A DNA stretch of 64,000 nt from Tomocerus qinae (taxonomy: Eukaryota; Arthropoda; Collembola; Entomobryomorpha; Tomoceridae). The stretch covers positions 81,158,001-81,222,000 of the forward strand of contig CM034546.1 of assembly GCA_020055645.1 (NCBI GenBank), given 5' to 3'. The notes under the pieces are model-generated. The model was not told the DNA's origin. It searched no databases and saw nothing but the letters and a program-made list of their open reading frames with translations. A program made the position numbers and the translations under genes. Below, piece by piece: positions 11,999 to 22,149 of the stretch; within the stretch, counting starts at the first letter, position 1, and each line of letters begins with the position of its first letter.

Positions 11999-12585
11999 CA
12001 GTGTACAAAATTTACCACTTTTTAGCCTTTTTTACCATCACAGTGGTAAAAATGCACTTAATGGTAAAAATGCATTTAATGGTAAAAATGGTAAATTTTA
12101 GCGATTGATTAGACAGCTGAGTACAGATACACTAAACTTCCTAAAATATAAGTTTTAAAACTTTGTTTTCTATGAAATATTTCCAATATCAATTAAATTA
12201 ATCATATTTATTTGATTGTACACCAAAAGTTATAAAAATGAAGAAAGAAAGATTGTATTTGGTATCGCCCATTTAAAATTGATGCTAATTTAATTGCAAT
12301 TAATTTCTCAATCGGTAAGGGTTGTTAGCGCCCCCATTGGTTGAATCCTACTCTGATTGATGAACACTTATCAATTTGTGACAACAATGATCATCTGCTA
12401 AGCTATTTCGTTTTTTGCCCCCGAATTTTGTTCAAAATTCAAACACGAAATTTAAATGAAACTATTTCCTACCATTTTTACCATTTATACCACATACCAC
12501 TACTTTTTAGGTAGTGGTATTTAATGTTAAATACCATTAAAAACCACTTACCACTGGTAAGTGGTAAATGGTATTTTGTACACTG
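11999..12585. mobile_element. 587-bp hAT-type MITE (family with CAGTGTACAAAAT ends)
   Basis: Flanked by the 8-bp duplication GCCAGGAG (11991-11998 and 12586-12593). Ends are CAGTGTACAAAAT and ATTTTGTACACTG. Subterminal sequence is full of TGGTAAA/TTTACCA and ACCACTT words in both orientations, likely transposase-binding repeats. A second copy with its own duplication is at 30499-31395 and a fragment at 37880-38140. No coding capacity. Confidence 0.9.
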
Positions 12586-12593
12586 GCCAGGAG

Positions 12594-12874
12594 TTCAATT
12601 ATCTAAATTTTTGCAAGAACGACATTTTGTTGGATCAAATACTGATCCAACAAACTTACCATGTAAAGTTCTCCAAAGACTAGAAAATGGTAATCTTATT
12701 GCTAATGCTAATCTTACAGCATTGCGATCTGTAACATCGTACACCTCTCAATCCATTTTCAAGTGCAAGGGTAACTGTCAAAGTAAAAAATGTCCCTGTA
12801 AAAAGAATGATATACCCTTTGGTACTAAATGCCACAACGGCAGCAGCCGTTCTTCCAAAAATTTAGATGATTGA
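12594..12874 (+). pseudogene. C-terminal cysteine-rich tail of a Ginger/KRBA2-type integrase
   Basis: The plus frame after the MITE encodes LPCKVLQRLENGNLIANANL and then a Cys-rich module, K-C-K-G-N-C-Q-S-K-K-C-P-C-K-K-N-D-I, ending with a T-K-C-H-N motif and a stop at 12874. This C-x3-C-x4-C-x-C...C-H pattern is found at the end of integrase-like proteins such as KRBA2-type and Ginger transposases. The catalytic core is gone. The last ~25 codons lie in the right terminal repeat. The start codon nearest upstream is inside the MITE and is not real. Confidence 0.6.
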
Positions 12875-13259
12875 ACTCCTGGCTTTGGAAAAAATATCAA
12901 TTATTAATAATTATAGCAGCGTAACATACTTAACTATTTGACTGTCAATCTTGACTCAATAATTTATGATTTTATTATGACTGATTCAAAAAGTGCAATA
13001 TACTTAATAATTATAAATATTATAGAAAATAATGACTACAAGGAATAAATATAAGAGTAACCTAAACTCTGCGACATTTGTGGCAATTATACACATAGAA
13101 TCATTCATATCAATCCTTTACGACATATCCCTCCCAGTCGGAAACCTCATGGCTCGGTACCGCTAGCGGTACAGAGCTATTTCTCCCTGCCTAGTCGGAG
13201 AGGGATATTATATCCCTCCCAGTAACCTTTCCCTCTCCGCCTACAACATATGTACTAGA

Positions 13260-13780
13260 TGAAGTAAAATATCATACTAAATCAAGTACTTCAGTAATCG
13301 ACCCTAGAATTAAGTAAACTTGTAATTAAAGCTATAAGTAATTTTATTTACTTTTAATATTGTAAAAAGACCATCCTTGTTGCAGTAAAGCAATGTACTA
13401 AGTACGAAGTAAAATTTACTGCGGTTATAGTAATATGATTTACTCTGGTAAACGTAAGCGACGCTACTCTAAATAAGTAAAAAAGTTACACTAACTAAAG
13501 TATTTTAATTTACTTCATTTGGTGCAAAAAATACTAATTCAGTTCGAATTTTTGCCAGTAATATGAATAATTTAATTACTTTAACGTTACGTTAAAAACG
13601 TTAAAATTGTAGTCATTTTCTTTTTTAAAGTACAGTTAATCACTGAGCTCAAAAACAACATAAGCACTTAAATACTTAAACTTAAAACTATAACTTAAAA
13701 ACTTAAATAACTATATGACTCATGAAGTGATGCAGTCTGCACCTTAAACATTATGACAACGAATGGAGTCTGCACCTTGG
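13260..13780. other. no recognisable gene
   Basis: AT-rich sequence with repeated AAGTAAA-type words; nothing coding. Confidence 0.4.
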
Positions 13781-14095
13781 ATGATGCAGGCTGCACCGTA
13801 AACATGAAGATGGCTAGTGCAGGCTGCACCGTACACATGAACATGGCTAGTGGAGGCTGCACTTTACACATGAACATGGCTAGTGGAGGCTGCACAGTTA
13901 TACATGAACATGGCTAGTGGAGGCTGCACAGTTATACATGAACATGGCTAGTGGAGGCTGCACAGTTATACATGAACATGGCTAGTGGAGGCTGCACAGT
14001 TATACACGAACATGGCTAGTGGAGGCTGTACAGTTATACATGAACATGGCTAGTGGAAGCTGCACCGTACACATGAACATATTAAGATAACGAAA
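13780..14095. repeat. 34-bp minisatellite
   Basis: About eight tandem units of the type CATGAACATGGCTAGTGG + AGGCTGCACAGTTATA. The outer units are diverged (28-34 bases, GGCTGCACCGTA variants), the inner four are nearly identical. The minus frame at 13695-13895 is only a translation of this array. Confidence 0.9.
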
Positions 14096-14099
14096 GCAG

Positions 14100-14725
14100 G
14101 CTGCACCTTACAAGTTAAGATAACACACAATGTTGTTGTGGTCTAGAGTAAACATCTTCGATATATTATTAATTATTGTAACCTAAACTATCTTAACATA
14201 GATTTTATTGAAACCATAATTAAAAATAAAGGCCAGGAAATTAATTCTATTCAGGATAAGTATGTATTTTACATTAAAGCCATTGTATTAATTTCAATTG
14301 AACGTGTTAGTTATTTTGCCTTAAGTTGATCGCCACAAAACTTGTCCAATCAATGCTTGAACAGCCGAAGATACTTTATCTTGATTTTTGTTAGTCCGTC
14401 GACACACTCAAAAATCTATAAATTGCCAATGTTGCACTGATTCAGCAGGAAAGTCAATACCTAACCCATTGTAGGTTTTATAACTAGTGCCTAAAGTTTT
14501 GGCAAGGGATAGCATATTTATCTACAATAACAAAATACTGGTCAAAATTAAGTAGCATAGAATTTCCAAGAGCAACGACAAACGGAGTCTGAAGATTATT
14601 TGCAGCCAAGATTTCCTTGATGTTTGTATTGGACTGTAATTAAATTCAGACAAGCATTATTTGATAGTTAAATTTATTTTGGATTAAGTTGTAAACAAAC
14701 ATTTATTACCGGCTTAAATTGAATC
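14100..14725. other. no recognisable gene
   Basis: AT-rich; no domain, splice structure or repeat recognised. Confidence 0.4.
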
Positions 14726-14900
14726 ATTGTTGAATATCAGAGAATTCTGATAGTCTTTGTTAATGCCCATCATGTCTGTCCGTCCCTCCGTCCGTCCGAC
14801 GAAAATTCAGTTTCAGTCAGTTCAGCCAGCATTTACAATACACACAACACACAATGCAACGCGAAGCAGCATAGAATAGATACAACTACAACACACAATG

Positions 14901-15472
14901 TGTGCGGAGTTGGTAGTTTGACCTTTTACCTAGTTGTGTGATAGATTAATTTTTCCAATATTACTAACCGGTACATCAGTCCATAGGTTGTAAGGCTATG
15001 CTGAATAACTAGGAGTATGCCTCAGTATGCCTAGTATCTCAATTACCTTGACCTAATTTCGAATCAGTCAGAAATAATTGCAGCACTTGGACCAAAAATG
15101 TCCATTCACACACAGTTGATTTATTCTTATTTTAGAAGATTAAGTGACGCTATTAAACCTTATTATTTCACACACACACAAATTCAATACTTCAGACTGA
15201 GGATAAAAGCGACCTTCTCAGATTGAATACAGATGCATACTGATTGTTCTAGACTCTTGCACACACGCTTCTTTCCATTCGTTCTCACAACGACAATATT
15301 CTCACTCAAAACGTTTTACAACATCATTTGCGCATGTGCTGCACTATATCTATTTCATTCATATTATTATACACTAAATTATAATCTCTACATAATTGTA
15401 CTTGGACCTAAAGCATTATATTAATACTACAATTTATAATTCTACATTTTATAAGTCTACAAACTCCAAACA
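14901..15472 (-). repeat. 3' LTR of the BEL/Pao element
   Basis: 572 bases, matching the other LTR except for a block at about 15025-15055 (30 bases here, 53 there) and a handful of substitutions. On the plus strand it begins TGTGCGGAGTTGG and ends CTCCAAACA. A 63-codon frame inside (15233-15424) is present in both LTRs and is not a known gene. Confidence 0.92.
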
Positions 15473-15484
15473 CTCCCCGCCTTG
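15473..15484 (-). other. polypurine tract
   Basis: On the minus strand AAGGCGGGGAG lies directly before the 3' LTR, the expected place for the plus-strand primer. Confidence 0.7.
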
Positions 15485-15689
15485 GAATACGGAAGTATTT
15501 CAATGAATTAATTAGATTCTTACTTAATATTCATAGATTTACATAATTAATCATCATACAAATCTAACTTAACCAATATGGTATAATAAATTTTAGCAAA
15601 TGTATAATTCTATTATTTAATTTAATTTAATTAAATGCACTTCTTAAAAGCTACACTTATGAAGTCATTACTTTTTGGGTCCAAGTTCA

Positions 15690-16999
15690 CTATCCTGTTG
15701 GCAACAGGCACAATTTCACTATGGGACGAGTTAGTTCACCATGTTGAGTTTTCAATCTCACAACACGTACCTTCCCATCCTGTCCTGGTTTTACTTCAAT
15801 TATTCGGCCCATTTTCCACATCAAGGGGGGCGCATTGTCATCTTTAACGAGGACGAGATTTCCAATTTCCAAATTCTTCTCGTCGGTCCACCATTTGGGT
15901 TTCTCCTGCATTCTAGAAAGCTGCTCAGAACTCCAACGTTTCCAAAACTGCAGGAACAATTGAGAGATCATCTCCCATCGAGTTAGTCTGTTATATTTCT
16001 CATTGATTAGATTTGGTACCGGGATTGCTTTTAGAGGTTCTCCAATTAGGAAATGTCCCGGTGTCATCACTGCCGCATCGCTAGGATCTGTAGACAAATT
16101 ACATAAAGGTCTAGAATTTAAACAGGCCTCAATTTGTTTCACTATCGTAGTCATCTCTTCGAAGTTCAACGGCCGCTGTCCTAGAATCCTTTTCATGTGA
16201 AACTTCATAGATTTCACAGCTGCTTCCAAGATGCCTCCGTGGTGTGGCGCTGAAGGTGAATTGAAATGCCAATTCACTCCTTGATTTGTCATGTAATTCT
16301 CGATATCATCTTGGATATCCTCTTGATTCCACATTCGGGTATAGTCTTTCAATTCTCGGTCTGCTCCGACAAAGTTAGTGCCGCAATCACTGAATACATC
16401 AGATGGTATTCCTCGCACTGACACAAATCGTTTGAAAGATTCCAAAAAGGCAAAGGATGTCATGTCACTCACTATATCCAAATGTACTGCTCTAGTGACG
16501 AGACAAATACAATGACATACCCTTTGTATTGGATTGGATTTCTTCCCTTTGCATTTCTCAAAATGAAAGGGCCAGCAAAGTCGACGCCACAGTTCAGAAA
16601 AGCTCTTGCTGGATTAACTCTCGCTTGGGGTAACTGTCCCATCAATTGTTGGCAGGTTTCAGCTCGCATCCTGGTGCACTTCACACAACAGCGAATAACT
16701 TTCTTGACAGTTTTCATTCCGCCAACAATCCAATATTTATCTTGCAATCTGGATAACACTAGCGTAGCTCCAGCATGATGCAAAGTTATATGATAATGTC
16801 TAATAATAATGGTTGACACATGACTTGAGCTTGACAGTAAAATCGGATGCTTCCGATCATAACTTACATCTGCGTGCTCAAGTCTCCCTCCAACTCGGAA
16901 AATTCCTTCCTTGTCAATAAATGGCGTAAGCTTTCGGAGGGGCTTCGAAATTTTCTTATTTTGTTTCAAGTTTTCTATTTCATTTTCAAAATCTTGCAA
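15690..16999 (-). pseudogene. BEL/Pao integrase region, frameshifted
   Basis: Two minus-strand frames cover it. The upstream one (16472-16999) has the HHCC zinc module (H near HPILLSSSSH and HYHITLHHAG, then C-V-K-C) and the start of the catalytic core, NCGVDFAGPF, giving the first Asp. After a one-base slip near 16480 the second frame (15690-16481) has FSDCGTNFVGADREL (second Asp) and APHHGGILEAAVKSMK (Glu), then the C-terminal P-K-W-W and V-L-V-K-D-D-N region typical of the Pao integrase tail, ending before the 3' LTR. All three acidic residues are present; the slip alone breaks it. Confidence 0.9.
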
Positions 17000-18069
17000 C
17001 TGTACCTAATCTTCGAAGCTTCATTGATTTCTTCGACTGATAAGGCACTTTGCATAGTCCTCTTTTTCATTAACTTGGACCCGAAACGAAGCATATAAGC
17101 CACTATACGCTGTAACTTAATCCATTTAGAAATCTTTGAGATTAAATTATTTAATTCATCACTTGGTTCACTTGAAGTTGCGTGCAGCGTTTTCAATTCC
17201 TTTATAAATTCTCTATCTTCATAGTCACTGCATCGATCTTCAATTATTGGAACATGTTCAGGTCCATACCACCACAGAGGATGGTTTGCTAGTTGAGACG
17301 GAGGTATTCCCCTCGAGGCACAATCTGCAGGGTTCTGCAATCCTGGGATGTGATTCCAATTTTCACGAGGAAGAAACTCTTGTATCTCCGCTACTCGATT
17401 TCCCACAAGTTGTTTTAGGGTTCCTGGGTGCTTCCCAATCCAACCTAACACAATTGTAGAGTCTGTGAACGCTCTCATTCCACTGATTTTTAGATTCAGA
17501 GCTTCTGACACAGTTTGCATTAATTTTCTTAATAGAAGAGCTGAACACAATTCTAGTCTGGGAGTAGTAATGATAGGCTCGTCTAGTCGTAATTCTGTAG
17601 TTACCTTCACTCTATTTTTCTTCACAGTTTTTAATGGCACTACTCTTGTCTTGGCAGCTACCAGTCTTGTCATAACTTCAGATTTATTTTCAGACCTCAA
17701 ATACACCACTGCTGCATATGCACGGTCTGAGGCATCACAATATCCGTCCAGGAAATAATGTGTACTGGTATCAAATGTGTATCTTCTTGGAATTTTCAGC
17801 TCTCTGATAGATTCCATTTCTTGAGCATATTTTCTCCAAATTTCTAACTGCTCTTCAGGGATCGGGTCATCCCAGTCTAAATCTGCCTTCCACAATTCTT
17901 GGAATAATAACTTGGCAGTAATCGTAACAGGTGCTAACCAGCTTCCAGGATCATATATCTTCGCTATTTCGGAAAGCACTTGCCTTTTTGTTCCAAGTTT
18001 TCCACAAAATTTTACTTGGAACAAAAAACAATCTTTTTCTGAGTCCCACTGGAGTCCCAGAAATTTCAT
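16975..18069 (-). pseudogene. BEL/Pao RT C-terminus and RNase H, frame-shifted relative to RT
   Basis: 364 codons beginning MKFLGLQWDSEKDCF, the RT thumb end, through YDPGSWLAPVTITAKLLFQ, a Pao-type RNase H with FLDGYCDASDRAYAAVVY, RLELCSALLL, and FTDSTIVLGWI, then NPADCASRGIPPSQL. The D...E...D residues of RNase H are recognisable. It overlaps the RT frame by four bases (ATGA), so a single slip separates them. Its 3' end runs out of frame near 16990, where the integrase frame takes over. Confidence 0.9.
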
Positions 18070-18917
18070 AGTTTTATCTGCACCGAATCTAAAAATGGTT
18101 GACTATTTGATGACCACTTACGCAACTCGAACTGGCCTTTCTTCAAAATAGTCTCTATATCATTCTTCAATTTTATTGCATCTTCTACGCTGGAGGCTCC
18201 ACTCATCAAGTCGTCCACATAGAAGTCCCGCATGATCACTTTTGATGCTTCGGGGAATTGTTGACTTTCACTTTCCGCTAACTGCTGCACACACTTCACT
18301 GCATGATAAGGTGCAGAGGCGGTTCCAAAGGTGGCTGTAGTAAGCCGGTAATCCATAATTTCTTCATTTTCTGTTATTCTGCAGACAATCCGCTGATAGT
18401 CTGCATCCTTTTCATTCATTCTGACTTGGCGATACATCATCGGGATGTCCCCTGACAGAACGACGGCATGTAGTCTTAATCTTATTACAATGTTGATGAT
18501 GTCGTCTTGAATTTTCGGTCCAACCATCAAACATTCATTGAGTGACACTCCAGTTGAAGATTTTGCTGAAGCGTCGAACACCACACGCACTGGAGTAGTC
18601 GTACTATTAGGATTTAATACCACATGGAAAGGCATATAATAAATTTCATTTCTTGGATTTAAGTCTACACGGGGAACCTTTTCCATATGCCCCAAATCCA
18701 AATATTTTTGAAGGACGTCATTGTATTCCTTGATTTTCTCTGGAGAATTCTTGTATCTTTTTTCCATTGAAAGAAGACGTTTGACAGCTAAATTTCTTGA
18801 TTCTCCAAGATTTTTTCTTTGTTTGTAGAAAGGTAGTCTTACCACAAACCTTCCATTTTCTTCACGTTCATGAGTCTCTTGAACATGTTGTTCGCAATTT
18901 CTTTCTTCAAGAGTCAT
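18066..18917 (-). pseudogene. BEL/Pao reverse transcriptase
   Basis: 283 codons. It has the Pao entry motif (YNDVLQKYLDLGHMEKVP), YMPFHVVLNP, VRVVFDASAKS, SLNECLMVGP, LSGDIPMMYRQV (first catalytic Asp), TFGTASAPYHA and the DFYVDDLMSG box with the YVDD catalytic pair. It lies in the same frame as Gag-protease but one stop codon and one lysine codon downstream. It ends by a slip at 18066, where the RNase H frame begins. Confidence 0.93.
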
Positions 18918-18920
18918 TTT

Positions 18921-20834
18921 TTATTCCAAGTTGTTCCCTTCTAATTCCCAATACTTCTCAATCTTCGTAGCAAATTCTGCATGTGAAAAGTGAGTACGAG
19001 AAGGAACAATTCTTGGTTTTACATTATATTGTCCCACGATGATCCATCCCAGGTGAGTATCTACTGCTTTCGGCGATCCTTCAAGTCCATCTATTTTTCT
19101 AGACTTCATTAGATCAAAGAAGACATCGGCTCCCAGAAGTATTTCTATTCTCCCTGGCTCGTGAAAATATTGATCTGCAAGTTGGAGTCCTTTGATATGT
19201 GTCCAGCTTGAGATATCTAATCTTTCATCAGGCAAATCTCCTGTGATTTTTTCCATTAAATGTGCTTCCACTTTAAATTTTGTGTCAGCTGAATATTGCG
19301 AAGTGAAAACTAATTCCACTCCTTCCTGCAAAGTTCCTACACCTTGGTTTCCCAGACCAGAAATTGGCAATTTAACTGGATGAATTTTCAACTTTAATTT
19401 AGTTGCACATTTTTTAGTAACAAAACTGACCTGAGATCCACCATCAAGTAATGCTCTACAATGGAACACTTGATTTTTCTTATTTCTTACTGAAATTAAT
19501 GCCGTAGAAAGTAATGTCCTCTTATTGGATTTGATTCCCATGTTGCACGAACAATGGCAACTGTCTGCTTTACTTTCTTTTTTGAATTCATCCGCTTTTC
19601 CAGCATCAGGTTTCTTAGCTTGCTCACTATCTTGAGGCTTCTTCTCATAGGTAAAATGTATCATAGTATTATGATCTTCATTGCACTTACGACACTTAAA
19701 GTTCATGGGACACTCATGGGTCATATGATCCTTTCCTAGACATTTGAAACATCTTTTCATTGTCTTTAAATATTCTTTTCGCTCATGTTGGTTCATCTTC
19801 CTGAAATCTTCACATTTGCTCAGGTAATGCTTTCCTTGGTTGCACAATGAACACTTATCACTGCTATTTTCCGCTCCATGATGTGCTGCAACCTTCTTTG
19901 TAAAACTTGACTCAACTTTTTGGTTCACGTTTTTCTTCTCTATTGGTTTTGACTTGACTCCAGCCGCTGCTGTCGTCCTTGCATGTTGCAAGATGAAATC
20001 GGTAAATTCCTTCAATGTTGGAATTGTATCTGGTTTTAATGTTTCTTCCCATTTTAATCTTGAAACACTGTCAAATTTTCTTGTAAATAAATGAATGACT
20101 AATAGATCTCTTGTCTGTTCAGGAGTCAAAGTCATTACTTCCAATGCTCTAACGCATTCATTGATAGCATCACCAATCTTCCGTAATGCATCAGGATTTT
20201 CTTGAGTTAGGGTTGGCATACTCAAAACTCTATCAAAATGTGATTTGATTATTTCACGTTTATTTTCATACCTTGTCTTCAAAGTATCCCAGGCTCCATC
20301 GTAATTCAAATCTGTAACTTGTATGTTCTGGAGTAGGGTGGCTGCTTCGCCTTTTAGAGACGCTTTCAGGTACTGTAATTTCTGTGCTCCGGCTAACTTC
20401 GCATTATTATGCACGGACGAGGTGAATAAATCTTGGAAAGACAACCAATCTCTGGCTTCTCCGGAGAATGTTGGAAATTCCAGCTTTGGCAACTTGATAT
20501 CTGCCACTGCAGCGGGATTTCTTCCAGGGTTTCCCCCTGCTGCAGGATTCAGAGCTATTCTCATAATGTCCAACTTTATTTTGGCCTTACTGATTTTATC
20601 CATCAGTGTTAATATTTCTGCTCCTTCGATCAGAAATTCAGCATCATCTTTTGCTTCGCTACTAGCTCTTTCATTAAGAGTTGAACATTTGCTTTTCATC
20701 TGATTCAGGTCTTGTTCATGGGTAGTAATTTCTGATATAGAAGTAGGTGCATTTACATCATAAGCACCGACGACCATTTCTAACCTTGTAATTTCCAATG
20801 CAACAGCACGGCGATCTTTCCTAACGGCGTCCAT
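18921..20834 (-). CDS. BEL/Pao Gag and aspartic protease
   Basis: 637 codons from an ATG at 20834. The N-terminal third is helical and charged; a capsid-like (DUF1759-type) region follows with LPKLEFPTFSGEARDWLSF and YLKASLKGEAATLLQ. Around residues 330-400 come zinc-knuckle-like clusters (C-S-L-C...C; C-F-K-C-x4-H-x4-C; C-R-K-C...H). Near residue 465 is an aspartic protease with ALLDGGSQVSFV as active-site loop and a downstream ILLGADVFFDL. Frame ends with TAA at 18921-18923; the RT frame continues in register after it. In most BEL/Pao elements Gag-Pol is one frame, so the stop may be a mutation or read through. Confidence 0.9.
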   Translation of the reverse strand: MDAVRKDRRAVALEITRLEMVVGAYDVNAPTSISEITTHEQDLNQMKSKCSTLNERASSEAKDDAEFLIEGAEILTLMDKISKAKIKLDIMRIALNPAAGGNPGRNPAAVADIKLPKLEFPTFSGEARDWLSFQDLFTSSVHNNAKLAGAQKLQYLKASLKGEAATLLQNIQVTDLNYDGAWDTLKTRYENKREIIKSHFDRVLSMPTLTQENPDALRKIGDAINECVRALEVMTLTPEQTRDLLVIHLFTRKFDSVSRLKWEETLKPDTIPTLKEFTDFILQHARTTAAAGVKSKPIEKKNVNQKVESSFTKKVAAHHGAENSSDKCSLCNQGKHYLSKCEDFRKMNQHERKEYLKTMKRCFKCLGKDHMTHECPMNFKCRKCNEDHNTMIHFTYEKKPQDSEQAKKPDAGKADEFKKESKADSCHCSCNMGIKSNKRTLLSTALISVRNKKNQVFHCRALLDGGSQVSFVTKKCATKLKLKIHPVKLPISGLGNQGVGTLQEGVELVFTSQYSADTKFKVEAHLMEKITGDLPDERLDISSWTHIKGLQLADQYFHEPGRIEILLGADVFFDLMKSRKIDGLEGSPKAVDTHLGWIIVGQYNVKPRIVPSRTHFSHAEFATKIEKYWELEGNNLE

Positions 20835-21124
20835 TTCGGATATTCAACCGCTACGATTTCAATATAAATTGATGATGAACGAAGACACTTACAATACTGG
20901 TGTCTTACTTCTTCAGATAACCGACGACAATCCACTTCCGGGTGATCTTGCCTCGCTGTGTCCAGAGTCTTGCCTCGCTGTATCCTTTGACACACGACGA
21001 CACTTATCTTCTGAATTTCAACAAACTCAGTTTAATTACTTAGACCAAAAAACTGGTTCCAATTCAATTGTTCACAAAACAGTTCGCACAACTATGACCA
21101 ACACAATTAAATCTGGATACAAAT

Positions 21125-21142
21125 ATCCGGCTCGAAGGACCA
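21125..21142 (-). other. primer-binding site, tRNA-Tyr type
   Basis: On the plus strand ATCCGGCTCGAAGGACCA abuts the 5' LTR with no gap. It is identical to the 3' end of animal tRNA-Tyr including the CCA, as I know that sequence, so tRNA-Tyr is the likely primer. Confidence 0.85.
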
Positions 21143-21737
21143 TGTGCGGAGTTGGTAGTTTGACCTTTTACCTAGTTGTGTGATAGATTAATTTTTCCAA
21201 TATTACTAGCCGGTACATCAGTCCATAGGTTGTAAGGCTATGCTGAATAACTAGGAGTATGCCTGAATGCGTGTATGTCAATGGTTAATGTGTTTTCCTA
21301 TAATCCCTAAAATATACCTAATTTCGAATCAGTCACAAATAATTGCAGCACTTGGACCAAAAATGTCCATTCACACACAGTTGATTTATTCTTATTTTAG
21401 AAGATTAAGTGACGCTATTAAACCTTATTATTTCACACACACACAAATTCAATACTTCAGACTGAGGACAAAAACGACCTTCTCAGACTGAATACAGATG
21501 CATACTGATTGTTCTAGACTCTTGCACACACGCTTCTTTCCATTCGTTCTCACAACGACAATATTCTCACTCAAAACGTTTTACAACATCATTTGCGCAT
21601 GTGCTGCACTATATCTATTTCATTCATATTATTATACACTAAATTATAATCTCTACATAATTGTACTTGGACCTAAAGCATTATATTAATACTACAATTT
21701 ATAATTCTACATTTTATAAGTCTACAAACTCCAAACA
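21143..21737 (-). repeat. 5' LTR of the BEL/Pao element
   Basis: 595 bases, TG...CA ends. Compared with the other LTR a 53-base block at about 21265-21318 replaces 30 unrelated bases; the rest is almost the same. The leader between it and the Gag start is about 310 bases. Confidence 0.92.
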
Positions 21738-22149
21738 CAATGCAACGCGAAGCAGCATAGAATAGATACAACTACAATACACAATGCAATGCGAAGCAGC
21801 ATAGAATAGATACACATTCCTATCTTTCAGTAGTTTCAGTCAATTCAGTGCAGCCAGCATCACAACATATGACATACTCTGACGAAGAGCGGTATGCGAC
21901 AAACTGCGACCTCGTTGTTGTTTTTTTGTTTGTTTGGAATTTGATCTTCAGGAGAATACTATTAACGCGAATACTAAAATAAACTCATTCTGCCTGTTTT
22001 ACAAGAATCTGATTAACTGTTCACGTATAAATACAACAGATGTTATTTTTCATTTCAAAGTTGATTGTTTACTGCTGATTATTCATAAGTAAAAAAGGTA
22101 ATTTAATATTTACGTATTGACGATGCATGTCATAGACTAAGTATTCATA

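Larger units (their letters stand above)
11620..13248. mobile_element. Ginger-like DNA transposon remnant with ~400-bp terminal inverted repeats
   Basis: The ends are TGTTGTAGGCGGAGAGG (left) and its reverse (right), flanked by TATG at 11616-11619 and 13249-13252. Each arm is about 400 bases and contains the CTGGGAGGGATAT and GTACCGCTAGCGGTAC palindrome words. The left arm is interrupted by the hAT MITE at 11999-12585 and resumes at 12594. Only about 225 bases lie between the arms and they encode a cysteine-rich integrase-type tail. Long arms starting TGTNR, a 4-bp duplication and this tail fit Ginger-type cut-and-paste elements; the assignment is inference. Confidence 0.75.
14901..21737 (-). 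mobile_element. BEL/Pao LTR retrotransposon, near complete, frames broken
   Basis: A minus-strand element of about 6.84 kb with two LTRs and a 5-bp target duplication CAATG (14896-14900 and 21738-21742). Order on the minus strand: 5' LTR, primer-binding site, Gag with zinc knuckles, aspartic protease, RT, RNase H, integrase, polypurine tract, 3' LTR, which is the BEL/Pao order (integrase last, Pao-type RNase H). LTR ends are TG...CA. By eye the LTRs differ at only a few bases apart from one replaced block, so insertion looks recent, yet the coding part has one in-frame stop and three frame slips. Confidence 0.95.
14727..22140 (+). repeat. dispersed repeat (copy 1), split by the BEL/Pao element
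   Basis: Starts TTGAATATCAGAGAATTCTG, has a GTCCGTCC run, then CAACACACAATGCAACGCG/GAAGCAGCATAGAATAG modules; it is interrupted at 14901-21737 and resumes with the same GAAGCAGCATAGAATAG module, ending about GGTAATTTAATATTTACG and GATGCATGTCATAG. Copy 2 at 38546-39164 plus 42671-42720 has the same order. The family has no coding capacity here; whether it is a solo LTR or a Helitron-type piece is not clear. Confidence 0.7.

Noticed and set aside
13695..13895. 66-codon frame with MQPPLAMFMCKV repeats
   Set aside because: Translation of the 34-bp minisatellite on the minus strand.
15233..15424. 63-codon frame, present again at 21498-21689
   Set aside because: It lies in both LTRs of the BEL/Pao element and is identical because the LTRs are; no domain or role is known.
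16482..20703. Many plus-strand frames of 61-126 codons
   Set aside because: Antisense shadows of Gag-Pol of the BEL/Pao element.
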